NCBI GenBank assembly: GCA_003164035.1
Contig: PLRS01000122.1
Coordinates: forward strand, 51,312 to 96,566
Direction: 5' to 3'
DNA length: 45,255 nucleotides
Source: Bryobacterales bacterium
Lineage (GTDB): Bacteria; Acidobacteriota; Terriglobia; Bryobacterales; Bryobacteraceae
Shown one piece after another: positions 1-8,649 of the stretch. The notes beneath the pieces are model-generated. The model was not told the DNA's origin and made no database searches. It saw only the letters and a program-made list of their open reading frames with translations. The stretch's first letter is position 1. The number at the start of each line of letters is the position of its first letter. The position numbers and the translations under genes are program-made.

Positions 1-1382
1 GCGCCCTTCTCGTGGCCGAATAACTCACTCTCCAGCAGGCCCAGCGGAATCGCCGCGCAGTTCACTTTCACGAAGGTGTGATCCTTGCGCCCGCTGAGAT
101 TGTGGATGGCTCTGGCGATGAGCTCCTTTCCGGTGCCCGTCTCGCCCAAGATCATTACCGTGGAATCGGTGGGCGCGACGATGCCCACCTGTTTGAGAAC
201 GTTTTTCAGGACCGTGCTGGAGCCGACGATCTCAGCGAAATCCTGCCCCGTGCGGATTTCCTCGTTGAGATACACGCGCTCGTCCGCCAGCCGCCGGCGC
301 GCTTCGGCCACCTGGTAATAGTCCAGCGCATTTTCCACCGCGATGGCCACCTGGCTGGCCACCTGCCGCAAAACGTCCACATCGTCCTGCGTGAAAGCCC
401 GGTCCGGAAAGCGGCCCACGTTCAAAGTCCCGATGATTCGATCCCGCGCGGTCAGCGGCAGAAAACACCCGGATTTCAGCCCCAAAGCGAGGATCGGATT
501 GAGGGTCGGATCGAAGCGGCTCATGCCCTCGCTATCCAGCACCAGCGGCTTGCCGGTGTCGAGCACGATGCCGGCCGGTGTCCCGGCCCGCGTCACCAAC
601 AGTTCTTCGGGCAGCATCGAGTGGTCGCCGTCCAGCGTTATGGCGTAGATCCGCAGCGTTTCGCCGCCCGCCTCCGGCAGGATCACGCTGGCGTAGTCGC
701 AGTGCATTGCGCCCCCCACATTGGAGGAGACCGCGCGCAACAACTCGCGCAAATCCAGGTTGGGAGCCAGGGTGTTGTTCAAGTCCAGCAGCAGGCGCAA
801 CCGGTCCCGTTCTCCCTCCAGCTCGGCTTGCAGCTTCTGCGCCTCCTGGTGCGACAGGGCGTTGTCCACCGCCACGGCGATCTGCCGGGCCACCTGCCCG
901 AGGAACTCGATATCGGCTTCCGCGGGCGCGCCGGGTTGCCGGTGCCCGAATCCGACCGCCCCCAACCGCCGGTGAACCGTGGTCAACGGGAGAATCGAGC
1001 AACTGCGGATCTGGTTGTCCAGCAGCAACTGAAAAGCCTTGGGATAGCGCCGGTCATTGGCGATGTCCGGAACGATCAGCGGTTCCTGCGTGCTCCAGAC
1101 CTGGGCGCTGGGCGATTCCTCCATCGGTCGCAAGAGCGGCCACTCGGTTTCATCCGCCGCGGCCGGGCCGACCCCTTCCAGAAGGTGCAGTTGCATGCAA
1201 TTGGCGGCCGGGTCGTGTAGCACCAGCCAGAGCGAGTCGAAGCTGATGATGTCCGCCAAGCGTTCCGCAAGCTGACGGAAAAGAACCGTCAGGTCGCGGT
1301 GCTCCGCGATGGATTCCGCTATCTCAAGCAAGGCTTGAAACTGGCGGGACGGAATCGCAGCGATGCGTTGCGGGCTGCTCAT
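1..1382 (-). CDS. Sigma-54-dependent activator with two GAF domains, partial
   Basis: The reading frame opens with an ATG at 1382 ([12 protein letters not shown]) and leaves the window at base 1, so about 460 residues are visible and the 3' end is missing. Two GAF domains occupy roughly residues 15-175 and 205-360. A short helical linker follows, then the start of an AAA+ domain with Walker A GETGTGKE near residue 413. The last visible residues, ELFGHEKGA, lead into the GAFTGA loop that contacts sigma-54. The arrangement matches FhlA-type enhancer-binding proteins, in which GAF domains sense a small ligand or redox state and the AAA+ domain remodels sigma-54 RNA polymerase. A C-terminal Fis-type helix-turn-helix would be expected beyond the edge. 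The ligand cannot be read from the sequence. No response-regulator receiver domain precedes the GAFs. Confidence 0.93.
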   Translation of the reverse strand, partial: MSSPQRIAAIPSRQFQALLEIAESIAEHRDLTVLFRQLAERLADIISFDSLWLVLHDPAANCMQLHLLEGVGPAAADETEWPLLRPMEESPSAQVWSTQEPLIVPDIANDRRYPKAFQLLLDNQIRSCSILPLTTVHRRLGAVGFGHRQPGAPAEADIEFLGQVARQIAVAVDNALSHQEAQKLQAELEGERDRLRLLLDLNNTLAPNLDLRELLRAVSSNVGGAMHCDYASVILPEAGGETLRIYAITLDGDHSMLPEELLVTRAGTPAGIVLDTGKPLVLDSEGMSRFDPTLNPILALGLKSGCFLPLTARDRIIGTLNVGRFPDRAFTQDDVDVLRQVASQVAIAVENALDYYQVAEARRRLADERVYLNEEIRTGQDFAEIVGSSTVLKNVLKQVGIVAPTDSTVMILGETGTGKELIARAIHNLSGRKDHTFVKVNCAAIPLGLLESELFGHEKG

Positions 1383-1463
1383 CGTAGCTGAAGTCTGCTT
1401 CTATTATAGAGAAGGACAATGGAGCAGAACTGGCACTCAGGGGAACTGTAGAGGCAAGCACGC

Positions 1464-2582
1464 TCACTTCTCGCCCGCCACCACCACTTGGTATGAGTAA
1501 CCCTGCTCGGTCAGAAAGAGCTTGCGGTGGTGGGCAAACTCCTCCTCGCGGGTATCGCGCGAGACCAGCGTGAAGAAGTGTGCGGCGCGGCCATCCTGTT
1601 TGGGCCGCAATATGCGGCCGAGCCGCTGCGCTTCCTCCTGCCGCGACCCAAAGGCGCCGGAGACCTGTATGAGCACGTCGGCGTCCGGCAGGTCGATAGC
1701 GAAGTTCCCCACTTTGGAAAGCACCAGACAGTGCAATTCTCTGCGCCGGAAGCTCGCATAGATCGATTCCCGTTGCGGCTGCGGCGTCTTGCCGGTGATG
1801 AGCGGAACGCCGATTTCGCGGGCGATGGCTTCCACCTGGGACAGGTACTCACCCATGATGAGGACGCGCCCCTCCGCGTGGATGGCGAGTAGTTCGCGCA
1901 AGCGGGCCAGTTTGGCGGGGTTTTCGGCGGCGATGCGGAACTGCGAGCGCCGGTCGGCAAGCGCGTATTCCATGCGCCGCCGGGCGCTCATCGGCACACG
2001 CTCCTCGACGCAGGCCGCCGTGGCGATCCACGCTTGCCGCTCCAGATCTCTCCGCGCGATGGGAAATGGCTCGCCGCTGGCATAGCCCGCCAGATCCTCG
2101 GCGGGGAAACCCGCCGCCGTGAGCGCCTGTTTCAGTACGCCGCGCTGGCCCGGATCGACGCGGAACCTCGTCGCGTCGATGCGTGCGGCAAGGTACTGTC
2201 CCGCTTCGCGGTCGCGCGACAGGCGTTCCGCGGTCGCACCGTCGGAACACGTGCACCGTAACCAGTCCCCGTCGCGCGTGATCACGACCCGCCCATAGCG
2301 CGCCGCCAGTTCGAGGATTTCCGGTTCCACGTTCCGCGGAACCGCGTACCGGGCGTGCTCGATCAGCGCGGCCACCATCTGTCCAGCGGCGAGTCCCGAG
2401 GCGCACGCGTTCCAAATCGAGAGCGGCGTCAAGCGGTAAGTGTGGATGTGCTCCGGGCTCTTGACCAGTTCGGCAAATGGCGCTAGCGCGGCCCGTGCCT
2501 CCGCGGCCCGCGGCGCGTGGACGTCCAGCAGGACGCTGCAATCGCTCTGCACGATGAGGGCGTTCTCCGGCCCGATCGCCAC
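1464..2582 (-). CDS. XPB-like helicase lacking its first RecA domain
   Basis: I place the start at a GTG at 2582, four bases after the stop of the upstream gene. This gives 372 residues; the open frame continues upstream to 2693 but that part lies inside the previous gene. The N-terminal part (IVQSDCSVLLDV, then YRLTPLSIWNACASG) is the XPB/Ssl2 N-terminal helicase-associated domain. The C-terminal part is RecA domain 2: VLIMGEYLSQVEAI, SKVGNFAIDLPDADV, then motif VI FGSRQEEAQRLGR. In bacterial XPB about 180-200 residues with Walker A (GAGKT) and the DEAH-like box lie between these parts. Here EPFPIA is followed at once by RRDLERQAWIA, and neither motif exists in the protein. The reading frame is intact across the join (about 2050-2058). 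The product should not hydrolyse ATP by itself. It may be a decaying gene, a non-catalytic variant or an assembly collapse. Confidence 0.85.
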   Translation of the reverse strand: MAIGPENALIVQSDCSVLLDVHAPRAAEARAALAPFAELVKSPEHIHTYRLTPLSIWNACASGLAAGQMVAALIEHARYAVPRNVEPEILELAARYGRVVITRDGDWLRCTCSDGATAERLSRDREAGQYLAARIDATRFRVDPGQRGVLKQALTAAGFPAEDLAGYASGEPFPIARRDLERQAWIATAACVEERVPMSARRRMEYALADRRSQFRIAAENPAKLARLRELLAIHAEGRVLIMGEYLSQVEAIAREIGVPLITGKTPQPQRESIYASFRRRELHCLVLSKVGNFAIDLPDADVLIQVSGAFGSRQEEAQRLGRILRPKQDGRAAHFFTLVSRDTREEEFAHHRKLFLTEQGYSYQVVVAGEK

Positions 2583-2586
2583 GCGC

Positions 2587-3171
2587 CTACTCCGCCGCCG
2601 GCCGCGAAGTGGAGTCCCGGCTTTTCGCCGAACGCTTACTATCCGCGGCCAGCAGGTAGCCGGCGTCCCGCAAGGCACGCCGGAACACTGCATCCGATGA
2701 GCCCGTCACCACCAAGTGGCGTTCCCCGGCACGCATGCAGTGCTTGCGGGTCCGCGTGTCGTTGGCGATCAATGCGGCCAGTGCGGCGTCGGCACACTCA
2801 ATCAGGCGGGCGAGTCCCCGGTCTTGGAGCAGTGTGGTTCGCTCCGCGACGTCGTCGAGCAGGCGCGCCACCGTATCGGGGAGCGCCGTACCGCTTCGCG
2901 CCGCCAGGAATGCGCGAATATCGGTGACTTGCCTGCCAGCGTCGATGGCGGCCAGCAGTTGACTGGCGTCCAGACGCCAGACGAAGTCCGAAACGGGGGT
3001 GGCGTACGCGTTGAGCGCCAAGCGGTCGCTCTGCTCCAGGTCCGGCCCGGTTGCCGCGATCTCCAGGTTCGGCAGCACCCGGAGCACCGGCTTCACCTCT
3101 ATGGGCGCCGGCTGGTAGTCCATTTTCACATCCAGGCAATAGGCCCCAAGGGAAGTGAGGCGGAAGTACAT
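2587..3171 (-). CDS. Helicase-associated protein, C-terminal segment after frameshift
   Basis: The frame encodes 194 residues starting MYFRLTSLGAYCLD. Its core (LRVLPNLEIAATG, then LDASQLLAAIDAGRQV and ALPDTVARLLDDVAERT) matches the XPB/Ssl2-like N-terminal domain (Helicase_C_3). The ATG overlaps the TGA of the preceding frame by one base. Translating this same frame upstream of the ATG continues the family pattern (ARDDFHSLWGTDELPFFS then RYDGLM), so the ATG is internal to what was one gene. The two halves were therefore joined before a single-base loss near 3240-3243. As the sequence stands, this half could be made only by coupling at the TGATG junction. It is followed four bases later by the XPB-like gene, its usual genomic partner. 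Confidence 0.8.
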   Translation of the reverse strand: MYFRLTSLGAYCLDVKMDYQPAPIEVKPVLRVLPNLEIAATGPDLEQSDRLALNAYATPVSDFVWRLDASQLLAAIDAGRQVTDIRAFLAARSGTALPDTVARLLDDVAERTTLLQDRGLARLIECADAALAALIANDTRTRKHCMRAGERHLVVTGSSDAVFRRALRDAGYLLAADSKRSAKSRDSTSRPAAE

Positions 3172-4475
3172 CAGGCCGTCGTAACGGCTGAAAAACGGGA
3201 GCTCGTCCGTTCCCCATAACGAGTGAAAATCGTCGCGAGCCCCACGGGCGGAATCACCGCGAGATCGATCATGCCCAGCGTGGCGGCATACTCGTGCAGC
3301 AGGCTCAGCAGGTAGCGCATGTTGAGGACGCGCTCGCTACCTTCATACCCCAGCGATCCGTACTGTTGCTCGCCGATGTACAGGCCCCAAGCATCGCGGG
3401 CCACCATGAGGTCTTCACCGGTAGCTTGCATGTACCGGTAAAACTCGTCGACCGCGACCCATCCGCCGGGCGGGCACTCGGCGAGGCCTTCGGCAATCGT
3501 CGCACGCCGCTCGGACACGGCGACCAAGCCGCGCTTTCCCTTGCCGGTTTGACCCTTGACACACTCGATGCGCGCCAACTCGTCGAGAATCGTCGTGTTC
3601 AGCCACTTCGTCCACAGCGTGCGGATGGTCGCGGCGGCCGGCTCGGAGAGCGCCTTGCGGCCTGCCTTGGTGAGTTGCAACCGCGTCCCCGCGAGCTGCG
3701 CGAGTCCTCCCGCTTGAATCAGCAGCGGCCAGGCGAAGGCGCGGATCGGTCCGGTGTTTGAGTCGTGCCACTTGTCCGTAGGCGGCGCTTGCGGGTAGTA
3801 ATCGCCGGCCTCAAGGATGGCCGTGATGGCGTCGATGGTGGCGGCCGATGCCCTGCGCGTCTTGTCGCTCACCGCGATCTTTCCGGCATCGGCAAGGCGC
3901 AGGATAGAGAGCAGTTCCCGCTGTGCCGCCCGCTCGGTTTCATGCACGGTGAGAGGCACTTCCTCGAATCCCCGCTCACGGATTCGCGTCTCCTGGTTCC
4001 AGCGCTCGAACGGACGCGGATATGTGGGCGGCAACGGATCGAGCACGGAGACTGCCGGCTGGCGAGGCTCCGGTACGAACTTCAGGAGCCGTGCCTTGAG
4101 ATCGACCGGTAATACGTGGTTCCGATATAGGAAAAAGCACAGCGCGGTTGGCTTACGGTCGTAGGTGGTCTTGCCTTCGGAAACCCATTTCGGATCCCGG
4201 CCGTACTTGGCGCGGAACTGGCCGGAGTAAAACTGCGACGATGGCGAATGGGCGGCTTCAGCCACCGCCGCTTGCTGCAACTCGTCCAGGCCATCCCAGA
4301 CCGTGCGCAAGCGTTCTCCGGCGAGATGCTGGACGATCAGGGCGGCCATGTCCCCCTTCCGGGTTGGCGCTTTTTGCCCGGTTAGCGCAACGAGCTTCCT
4401 GAGTTCCTCCGCGTTCATCGAGTCCAGCGCGAGTTGCAGGGTAATTGTCGGTTCGTCGTCGAAGTCGTAGTTCAT
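3171..4475 (-). CDS. Helicase-associated domain protein, N-terminal segment
   Basis: The start is the ATG at 4475 (MNYDFDDEPTITLQLAL); upstream in-frame sequence belongs to the 3' part of the neighbouring nadB region. It encodes 434 residues and resembles the helicase-associated proteins that sit beside bacterial XPB genes. Its N-terminus carries a SAP-like stretch (LDSMNAEELRKLVALTG), followed by winged-helix-like material. The homologous part runs to LLHEYAATLGMIDLAV and IPPVGL. Then the frame changes and 20 or so unrelated residues lead to a TGA at 3171. The next frame resumes the family sequence exactly (see the 2587-3171 entry). The frameshift lies in a run of four G (minus strand) at 3240-3243, where five would restore the frame. 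No enzymatic motif is visible. It probably supports XPB-dependent DNA repair or transcription, by family context only. Confidence 0.8.
   Translation of the reverse strand: MNYDFDDEPTITLQLALDSMNAEELRKLVALTGQKAPTRKGDMAALIVQHLAGERLRTVWDGLDELQQAAVAEAAHSPSSQFYSGQFRAKYGRDPKWVSEGKTTYDRKPTALCFFLYRNHVLPVDLKARLLKFVPEPRQPAVSVLDPLPPTYPRPFERWNQETRIRERGFEEVPLTVHETERAAQRELLSILRLADAGKIAVSDKTRRASAATIDAITAILEAGDYYPQAPPTDKWHDSNTGPIRAFAWPLLIQAGGLAQLAGTRLQLTKAGRKALSEPAAATIRTLWTKWLNTTILDELARIECVKGQTGKGKRGLVAVSERRATIAEGLAECPPGGWVAVDEFYRYMQATGEDLMVARDAWGLYIGEQQYGSLGYEGSERVLNMRYLLSLLHEYAATLGMIDLAVIPPVGLATIFTRYGERTSSRFSAVTTA
3240..3243 (-). other. Frameshift site in helicase-associated gene
   Basis: A run of four G on the minus strand. 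Adding one G joins IPPVG to ARDDFHSLWG and rebuilds one frame of about 630 residues from 4475 to 2587. It could be a real mutation or a base-calling or assembly error in a homopolymer. Confidence 0.75.
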
Positions 4476-4551
4476 GTTGTTCTGCAGGCGCGACCAGCGC
4501 GGCCGCTGCTCACCCCGCCATTTTCGCATGCCGCATTTGGGGCGAAGCCCG

Positions 4552-6165
4552 TCAATCGGCCGGGAGTCGCTCCCCGGTTGGCGAATGCGTTCCGCCAGCG
4601 GATGATGAGTCGACCCGGTCCGCCATATTTTCTCCGCGAAATTCGATTTCCCGGCCGCGCCGCGCGATCGAGTGCTTCTTGAAATCCGCGCTCTTGGCGG
4701 TGTAGTCGGTGCGGTAATGCGCGCCGCGGCTTTCCAGGCGAGCCAGCGCCGCCCGGGCGATGAGCCGCACCACCTCCCGGAGGTTACGGGCAGCCAACGC
4801 ATCCGGGCCGGGCGCGTTCCCGGCCGCATCCTGTTCCAACCTGCCGCACGCCGCCGCCAGTTCCGCGCCATGGCGTACGATGCCGCAATTGTCCCAGGCC
4901 AGCCGGCGAATCTCGCCCGCCGTCGCGGCCGGCGTCGCGCTTGCGGGCGGGCGTCCGGCCCCGAGTTCCTTCCCGGGCATCGTCTCCCGCATGGCTCGCC
5001 CGGCCCGCGCGCCGAAGACCACCCCTTCCAGCAGCGAATTGCTGGCCAGCCGGTTGGCGCCGTGTACGCCGGTGGACGCCACTTCTCCTGCGGCGAAAAG
5101 GCGCGCGATGGTGGTTCGCCCGTCCAGGCCCGTACGCACGCCGCCCATGGCATAGTGCGCCGCCGGCGCCACCGGAGCGGCCTGGCGTCCAAGGTCCACG
5201 CCGTAATCCAGGCAGGTCTGGTAAATGCGAGGGAAACGTTCGCGTACGAACGCTTCGCCGCGGCCGGTGAGGTCGAGAAACACCGAGCCGGCTCCGCTCC
5301 GCTTCATTTCCGCCACAATGGCTCGCGCCACCACGTCGCGCGGCGCCAGCTCCGCCATCGGATGATAGCGCTCCATGAACCGCTCGCCGGCCGCGTTGCG
5401 GAGCGTGGCGCCCTCGCCGCGCAACGCTTCCGACAGCAGAAAGCGCGGAGCGCCTTCGAGCGCCAGCGCGGTGGGGTGAAACTGCACGAATTCGATGTCG
5501 GCGATCTCGGCCCCGGCGCGGTACGCCATGGCCACGCCATCGCCGGTAGCCACGGCCGGATTGGTGGTATTGCCAAAAGCCTGGCCCAGGCCGCCGGTCG
5601 CGAGCAGCACCGCGCGCGCGTGAATCGGTTCGGCCGGTTCTGCCTCCGGCGCCCCGCGCCGGTACACCAGCACGCCCCGCGCCTCCTCCCCGTCCAGCAG
5701 CAGATCCGCCACCGCGGCGAAAGTCCGGAATTCCACGCCGGGCAGCGAGGCGGCTTTCCGGTACAGCACGCGGGCAATCTCGCGACCGGTGGAATCGCCG
5801 TGCGCGTGCAGAATCCGGTTGCGGCTGTGGGCGCCCTCGCGAGCAAACGCCAGGTGGGCGCCTTCGCGGTCGAATTCCGCGCCCCAGCCGATCAACTCCT
5901 CGATCGCCGCCGGCCCGTCTTCCACCAGCGCATGGACGGCTTCCCGCTCGCACAGCCCGTCGCCGGCATAGATGGTGTCGCTCTCGTGCAGCCCGATTTC
6001 GTCGTCGTCGGCGAGCGCCGCCGCAATGCCGCCTTGCGCGTATTCCGAGGCCGATTCGTGCAGGCTCTCCTTGGCCACCACCAGAACGCGCCCGGCCGGA
6101 GCCAGCTCGATCGCCGCCCGCAGCCCCGCCACACCCGCGCCAATCACCAGAAAATCGGGTCCCAT
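4552..6165 (-). CDS. nadB: L-aspartate oxidase NadB
   Basis: This 537-residue flavoprotein oxidises L-aspartate to iminoaspartate, the first step of de novo NAD synthesis; NadA then condenses iminoaspartate with dihydroxyacetone phosphate. The N-terminal FAD-binding signature is VIGAGVAGLRAAIEL at residues 6-20. It is followed by SASEYAQGGIAAAL, which is characteristic of NadB, and by the substrate-loop motif FHPTAL near residue 235. Later come the succinate-dehydrogenase-family motif HGANRLASNSLLEGVVFG and a C-terminal helical domain ending around YRTDYTAKSADFKKHS. Length is normal for the family. nadA and nadC are not in the window. The downstream helicase-associated gene begins 76 bases after the stop on the same strand, so cotranscription is possible but not demanded by function. 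Confidence 0.95.
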   Translation of the reverse strand: MGPDFLVIGAGVAGLRAAIELAPAGRVLVVAKESLHESASEYAQGGIAAALADDDEIGLHESDTIYAGDGLCEREAVHALVEDGPAAIEELIGWGAEFDREGAHLAFAREGAHSRNRILHAHGDSTGREIARVLYRKAASLPGVEFRTFAAVADLLLDGEEARGVLVYRRGAPEAEPAEPIHARAVLLATGGLGQAFGNTTNPAVATGDGVAMAYRAGAEIADIEFVQFHPTALALEGAPRFLLSEALRGEGATLRNAAGERFMERYHPMAELAPRDVVARAIVAEMKRSGAGSVFLDLTGRGEAFVRERFPRIYQTCLDYGVDLGRQAAPVAPAAHYAMGGVRTGLDGRTTIARLFAAGEVASTGVHGANRLASNSLLEGVVFGARAGRAMRETMPGKELGAGRPPASATPAATAGEIRRLAWDNCGIVRHGAELAAACGRLEQDAAGNAPGPDALAARNLREVVRLIARAALARLESRGAHYRTDYTAKSADFKKHSIARRGREIEFRGENMADRVDSSSAGGTHSPTGERLPAD

Positions 6166-6275
6166 CCACTGCGATCATAACAAGCGCCGCGAGGCGCCAT
6201 CGCCCTGCCGGCGCCTCTCCATCTTGCGCGCGCCGCCCTTTTCGGTCATGATGATTCGACGATCCGTCACACAGG

Positions 6276-7253
6276 CTACGCGCTGGGATGGGGCGGAGGC
6301 GCAGTCGAATTCGGAGTGGGTTTTCCGTCCACCGTGTTCGGCTCCATCAGCTCGATGCGGGTCCCGTCGGGATCGTACAGGTTGATCTGGCGTTTGCGGT
6401 TGATGCCGATCCTGATCGCGATCTCGCGGTCGTAGCCGGCTTTCGGCGCGCGCCGCTTCAGTTCCGCCAGGGCCTCCTCGGCGTTCGGCACCATCAGCGA
6501 CGCATGGTGCGCGGTGCCGCGCGCGCTTGGCGCCGGCAGTTTGTCGTACAGCATCAGCTCCAGGTAGTTCTGCCCCTCGGCCGGCCTCAGGTTGACCCAG
6601 CTCAGGACGGCCGGCGTGCTGCTGCCCCGCCAGAATTCCCGAAAGCCGAGAATACCGCCGTAGAACTCCATTGACCGTTCCAAATTACCCGCCAATACAC
6701 CCACGTGCAGGATGCGATCCGAAATGCGCGTCGCCGGCATGAACTTACCCGCTTCCCGCGCCGTCCAGCTATCCGGCTGGTATTCCACCATCTCCACGAG
6801 GTGCCCGTCCGGGTCCTTGACGTTGAAATTCTTATTGCCGGTTTGTCCTTTGCCGACCGAGCCCTTATCCCCCACGATGGCGACGCCTTTCGACTTCAGG
6901 TAGCCATACAGCCGGTCGGCGCTGTCGGTGTAAAACGAAATGTGATTGAGTTGGCCTTCGCCGCGATCCGGTTCGGTGAAGATTTCGAAATACTGGCGAT
7001 CGTTCACCTTCACGAAGGCAATCCGGACGCCGCCTTCCTTGTCGGGCAGGGTAAACGGCTCGGCAAAACCCAGAAAGTCCTCATAGAACCGCCGGGTCTT
7101 CGCCAGGTCCTTGACGTAAATCGCCATGTGGGCGATGCCCAGAATTTGCGGCCGCGCCACCGCGCTCGGGATTGTGGTCTGTGCCACTGCCGGCGGCCCG
7201 AACAGGGCCGGCACGATCAGGATGCCCACTGAGGCTTTGAACAAACTCGTCAT
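6276..7253 (-). CDS. Secreted two-domain VOC (glyoxalase-fold) protein
   Basis: The protein has 325 residues. Residues 1-24 form a signal peptide (hydrophobic core, then PPAVAQTT), so it is exported to the periplasm or beyond. Two vicinal-oxygen-chelate domains follow. The first (about 37-152) begins ILGIAHMAIYVKDLAKTR and ends with DPDGHLVEMVEYQPD. The second (about 180-308) begins ILHVGVLAGNLERSMEFYG and ends with LYDPDGTRIELMEP. Metal ligands of the VOC fold are usually His and Glu at the domain starts and ends. The first domain keeps H (AHMAI) and E (LVEM); the second keeps H (LHVGV) and E (RIELM). The substrate is unknown; dioxygenase, lyase and binding roles all occur in this superfamily. 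It faces maf, with 61 bases between the two starts. Confidence 0.85.
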   Translation of the reverse strand: MTSLFKASVGILIVPALFGPPAVAQTTIPSAVARPQILGIAHMAIYVKDLAKTRRFYEDFLGFAEPFTLPDKEGGVRIAFVKVNDRQYFEIFTEPDRGEGQLNHISFYTDSADRLYGYLKSKGVAIVGDKGSVGKGQTGNKNFNVKDPDGHLVEMVEYQPDSWTAREAGKFMPATRISDRILHVGVLAGNLERSMEFYGGILGFREFWRGSSTPAVLSWVNLRPAEGQNYLELMLYDKLPAPSARGTAHHASLMVPNAEEALAELKRRAPKAGYDREIAIRIGINRKRQINLYDPDGTRIELMEPNTVDGKPTPNSTAPPPHPSA

Positions 7254-7314
7254 GGTGTTTGGCCCTCGCTACCCGCCATCATCAGATTAACGCGAGTCGT
7301 CTGCTCTACACTGA

Positions 7315-7875
7315 ATGTTTATGCTGGTGCTGGCCTCTCAGTCCCCGCGGCGGAGCGAGATTTTGCGCCAGGCGGGGATCCCGTTTGTCGTTCGAGCGGC
7401 GCCGGTGGACGAAACCGCGCTGGCGGGCGAAACCGCGGAGCGGTACGTCGCCCGCCTGGCGGAAGCCAAGGCGCGCGCGGTCCCGGCCGGGGCCGAGGAA
7501 ATCGTGCTCGGCGCCGATACCACGGTCGCCATCGACCATCATGTCCTGGGCAAGCCCGAGGACGAAGCCGATGCGCGGCGCATGCTGGCGCTGCTTTCCG
7601 GACGCCGGCACGAAGTCCTGACCGGCGTCTGCCTCCGCCGCGGAGAGAGCCTCACCACCGCGGTGGAATCGACCGCCGTCTGGTTCGCCCCGCTCACCGC
7701 GCGCGAAATCGCCGACTACGCCGCCAGCGGCGAACCCATGGACAAGGCCGGCGCGTATGCCATCCAGGGCCTCGCCTCCAAGTTCATCGAGCGCATCGAA
7801 GGCTGCTACTACAATGTCGTCGGCCTGCCCGTGGCGCTGGTGTATCGCATACTGAGGCGCGAACCGCCGCGCTGA
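7315..7875 (+). CDS. maf: Maf family nucleotide pyrophosphatase (YhdE type)
   Basis: A house-cleaning enzyme that hydrolyses non-canonical or excess nucleoside triphosphates to monophosphates. The N-terminal loop [18 protein letters not shown], the ADTTV segment with its conserved Asp, and [10 protein letters not shown] near residue 145 match the dTTP/UTP pyrophosphatase (YhdE) subgroup rather than the YceF subgroup. The open frame has ATG at 7315 and a second ATG at 7321; the second fits the family start ([11 protein letters not shown]) slightly better. The length of about 186 residues is normal. The gene stands alone, with a toxin-antitoxin pair 45 bases downstream. Confidence 0.93.
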   Translation: MFMLVLASQSPRRSEILRQAGIPFVVRAAPVDETALAGETAERYVARLAEAKARAVPAGAEEIVLGADTTVAIDHHVLGKPEDEADARRMLALLSGRRHEVLTGVCLRRGESLTTAVESTAVWFAPLTAREIADYAASGEPMDKAGAYAIQGLASKFIERIEGCYYNVVGLPVALVYRILRREPPR

Positions 7876-7920
7876 CTCTATCTGGTCAGATGACCACTCC
7901 GGGTGTGATATCGTAAGAGT

Positions 7921-8181
7921 GTGAAGCACACCGTCGTGAATGTGACCGAATTCAAGGCCAAGTGTCTTGCCCTGCTCGACGATATCGGCACGCACGGCGG
8001 CTCGATCACGATCACCAAGCGGGGTAAGCCGCTGGCAACCGTGAAACCTGCCCATCGCACGGCATGGAAGAATCCGGCGGGCTCATTGGCCGGAAAGCTA
8101 ATCATCGATGACGACCTTCTCATGGCGGATATGTCCGACCTTTGGGAATGTGTGAATCCGCCGCGCGGAGCCGGACGTTGA
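7921..8181 (+). CDS. Phd/YefM-type antitoxin
   Basis: An 86-residue protein starting at a GTG. The N-terminus (VVNVTEFKAKCLALLDDI, then ITITKRGKPLATVKP) is the Phd/YefM DNA-binding fold, which forms dimers that repress the operon. The C-terminal part (GKLIIDDDLLMADMSD) would wrap the partner toxin. Its stop TGA at 8179-8181 overlaps the TTG start of the PIN-domain toxin, the tight coupling usual for toxin-antitoxin operons. Repression of its own promoter is expected from the family; I could not identify an operator by eye. Confidence 0.85.
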   Translation: MKHTVVNVTEFKAKCLALLDDIGTHGGSITITKRGKPLATVKPAHRTAWKNPAGSLAGKLIIDDDLLMADMSDLWECVNPPRGAGR

Positions 8182-8591
8182 GTCTCCGGTTCCTTCTCGA
8201 CACACACATTGTCATTCGATGGCTTACAGCTCCGAAAAAGCTCTCGCGAGAGCAAACGCGAGTTCTGACCGACGCAGTACGCCGGCGCGAGCCTCTCGGA
8301 GTGAGTGCCATGACCCTGCTCGAGATTGCCCTGCTATTTGGCAAGGGCGCCGGCCGCGGCGATGCCGATGCCAGCCGGATTTTCGCTCAACTGGAATGCA
8401 ACCCCGCTTTCGAGATCGTCCCCTTCACACTGGATGTGGCTGCCGAGGTCGCCGCGCTGGGCCCATCGTTGCGCGATCCCAGCGACCGGGCGATTGTGGC
8501 GACAGCCCGGGTTCACAGGCTTCAACTCCTGACTTCGGACCAACGCATCATCGATTCCAATCTCGTGCCGGTGGTCTCCTATAATAGCTAG
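8178..8591 (+). CDS. VapC-like PIN-domain toxin
   Basis: A predicted ribonuclease of the PIN superfamily. I choose the TTG at 8178, which overlaps the antitoxin stop (TTGA), giving LSLRFLLDTHIVIRW as the N-terminus. The longer frame from 8142 adds residues inside the antitoxin gene that do not fit the family. The four acidic positions expected for metal binding are visible: D in LLDTHIV, E in MTLLEIALLF, D in DPSDRAIVATA and D in LLTSDQRII. Length is 137 residues, normal for VapC. Family members cleave tRNA or rRNA and are silenced by the cognate antitoxin. The target is unknown. Confidence 0.85.
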   Translation: MSLRFLLDTHIVIRWLTAPKKLSREQTRVLTDAVRRREPLGVSAMTLLEIALLFGKGAGRGDADASRIFAQLECNPAFEIVPFTLDVAAEVAALGPSLRDPSDRAIVATARVHRLQLLTSDQRIIDSNLVPVVSYNS

Positions 8592-8649
8592 CTACGATTC
8601 ATTCTGTACGTGCTGGCGAACGGAATCAGCCCTATGAAGGACATGAACA

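Noticed and set aside
78-1220. A 380-residue plus-strand frame opposite the sigma-54 activator
   Set aside because: It shows no family resemblance and lies fully antisense to a well-supported gene; high GC makes such frames common.
1383-1463. A promoter for the sigma-54 activator
   Set aside because: The 80 bases are AT-richer, but I could not place a -35 and -10 pair with confidence.
4672-6180. A 502-residue plus-strand frame opposite nadB
   Set aside because: It has no recognisable domain, while the minus-strand frame has all NadB motifs.
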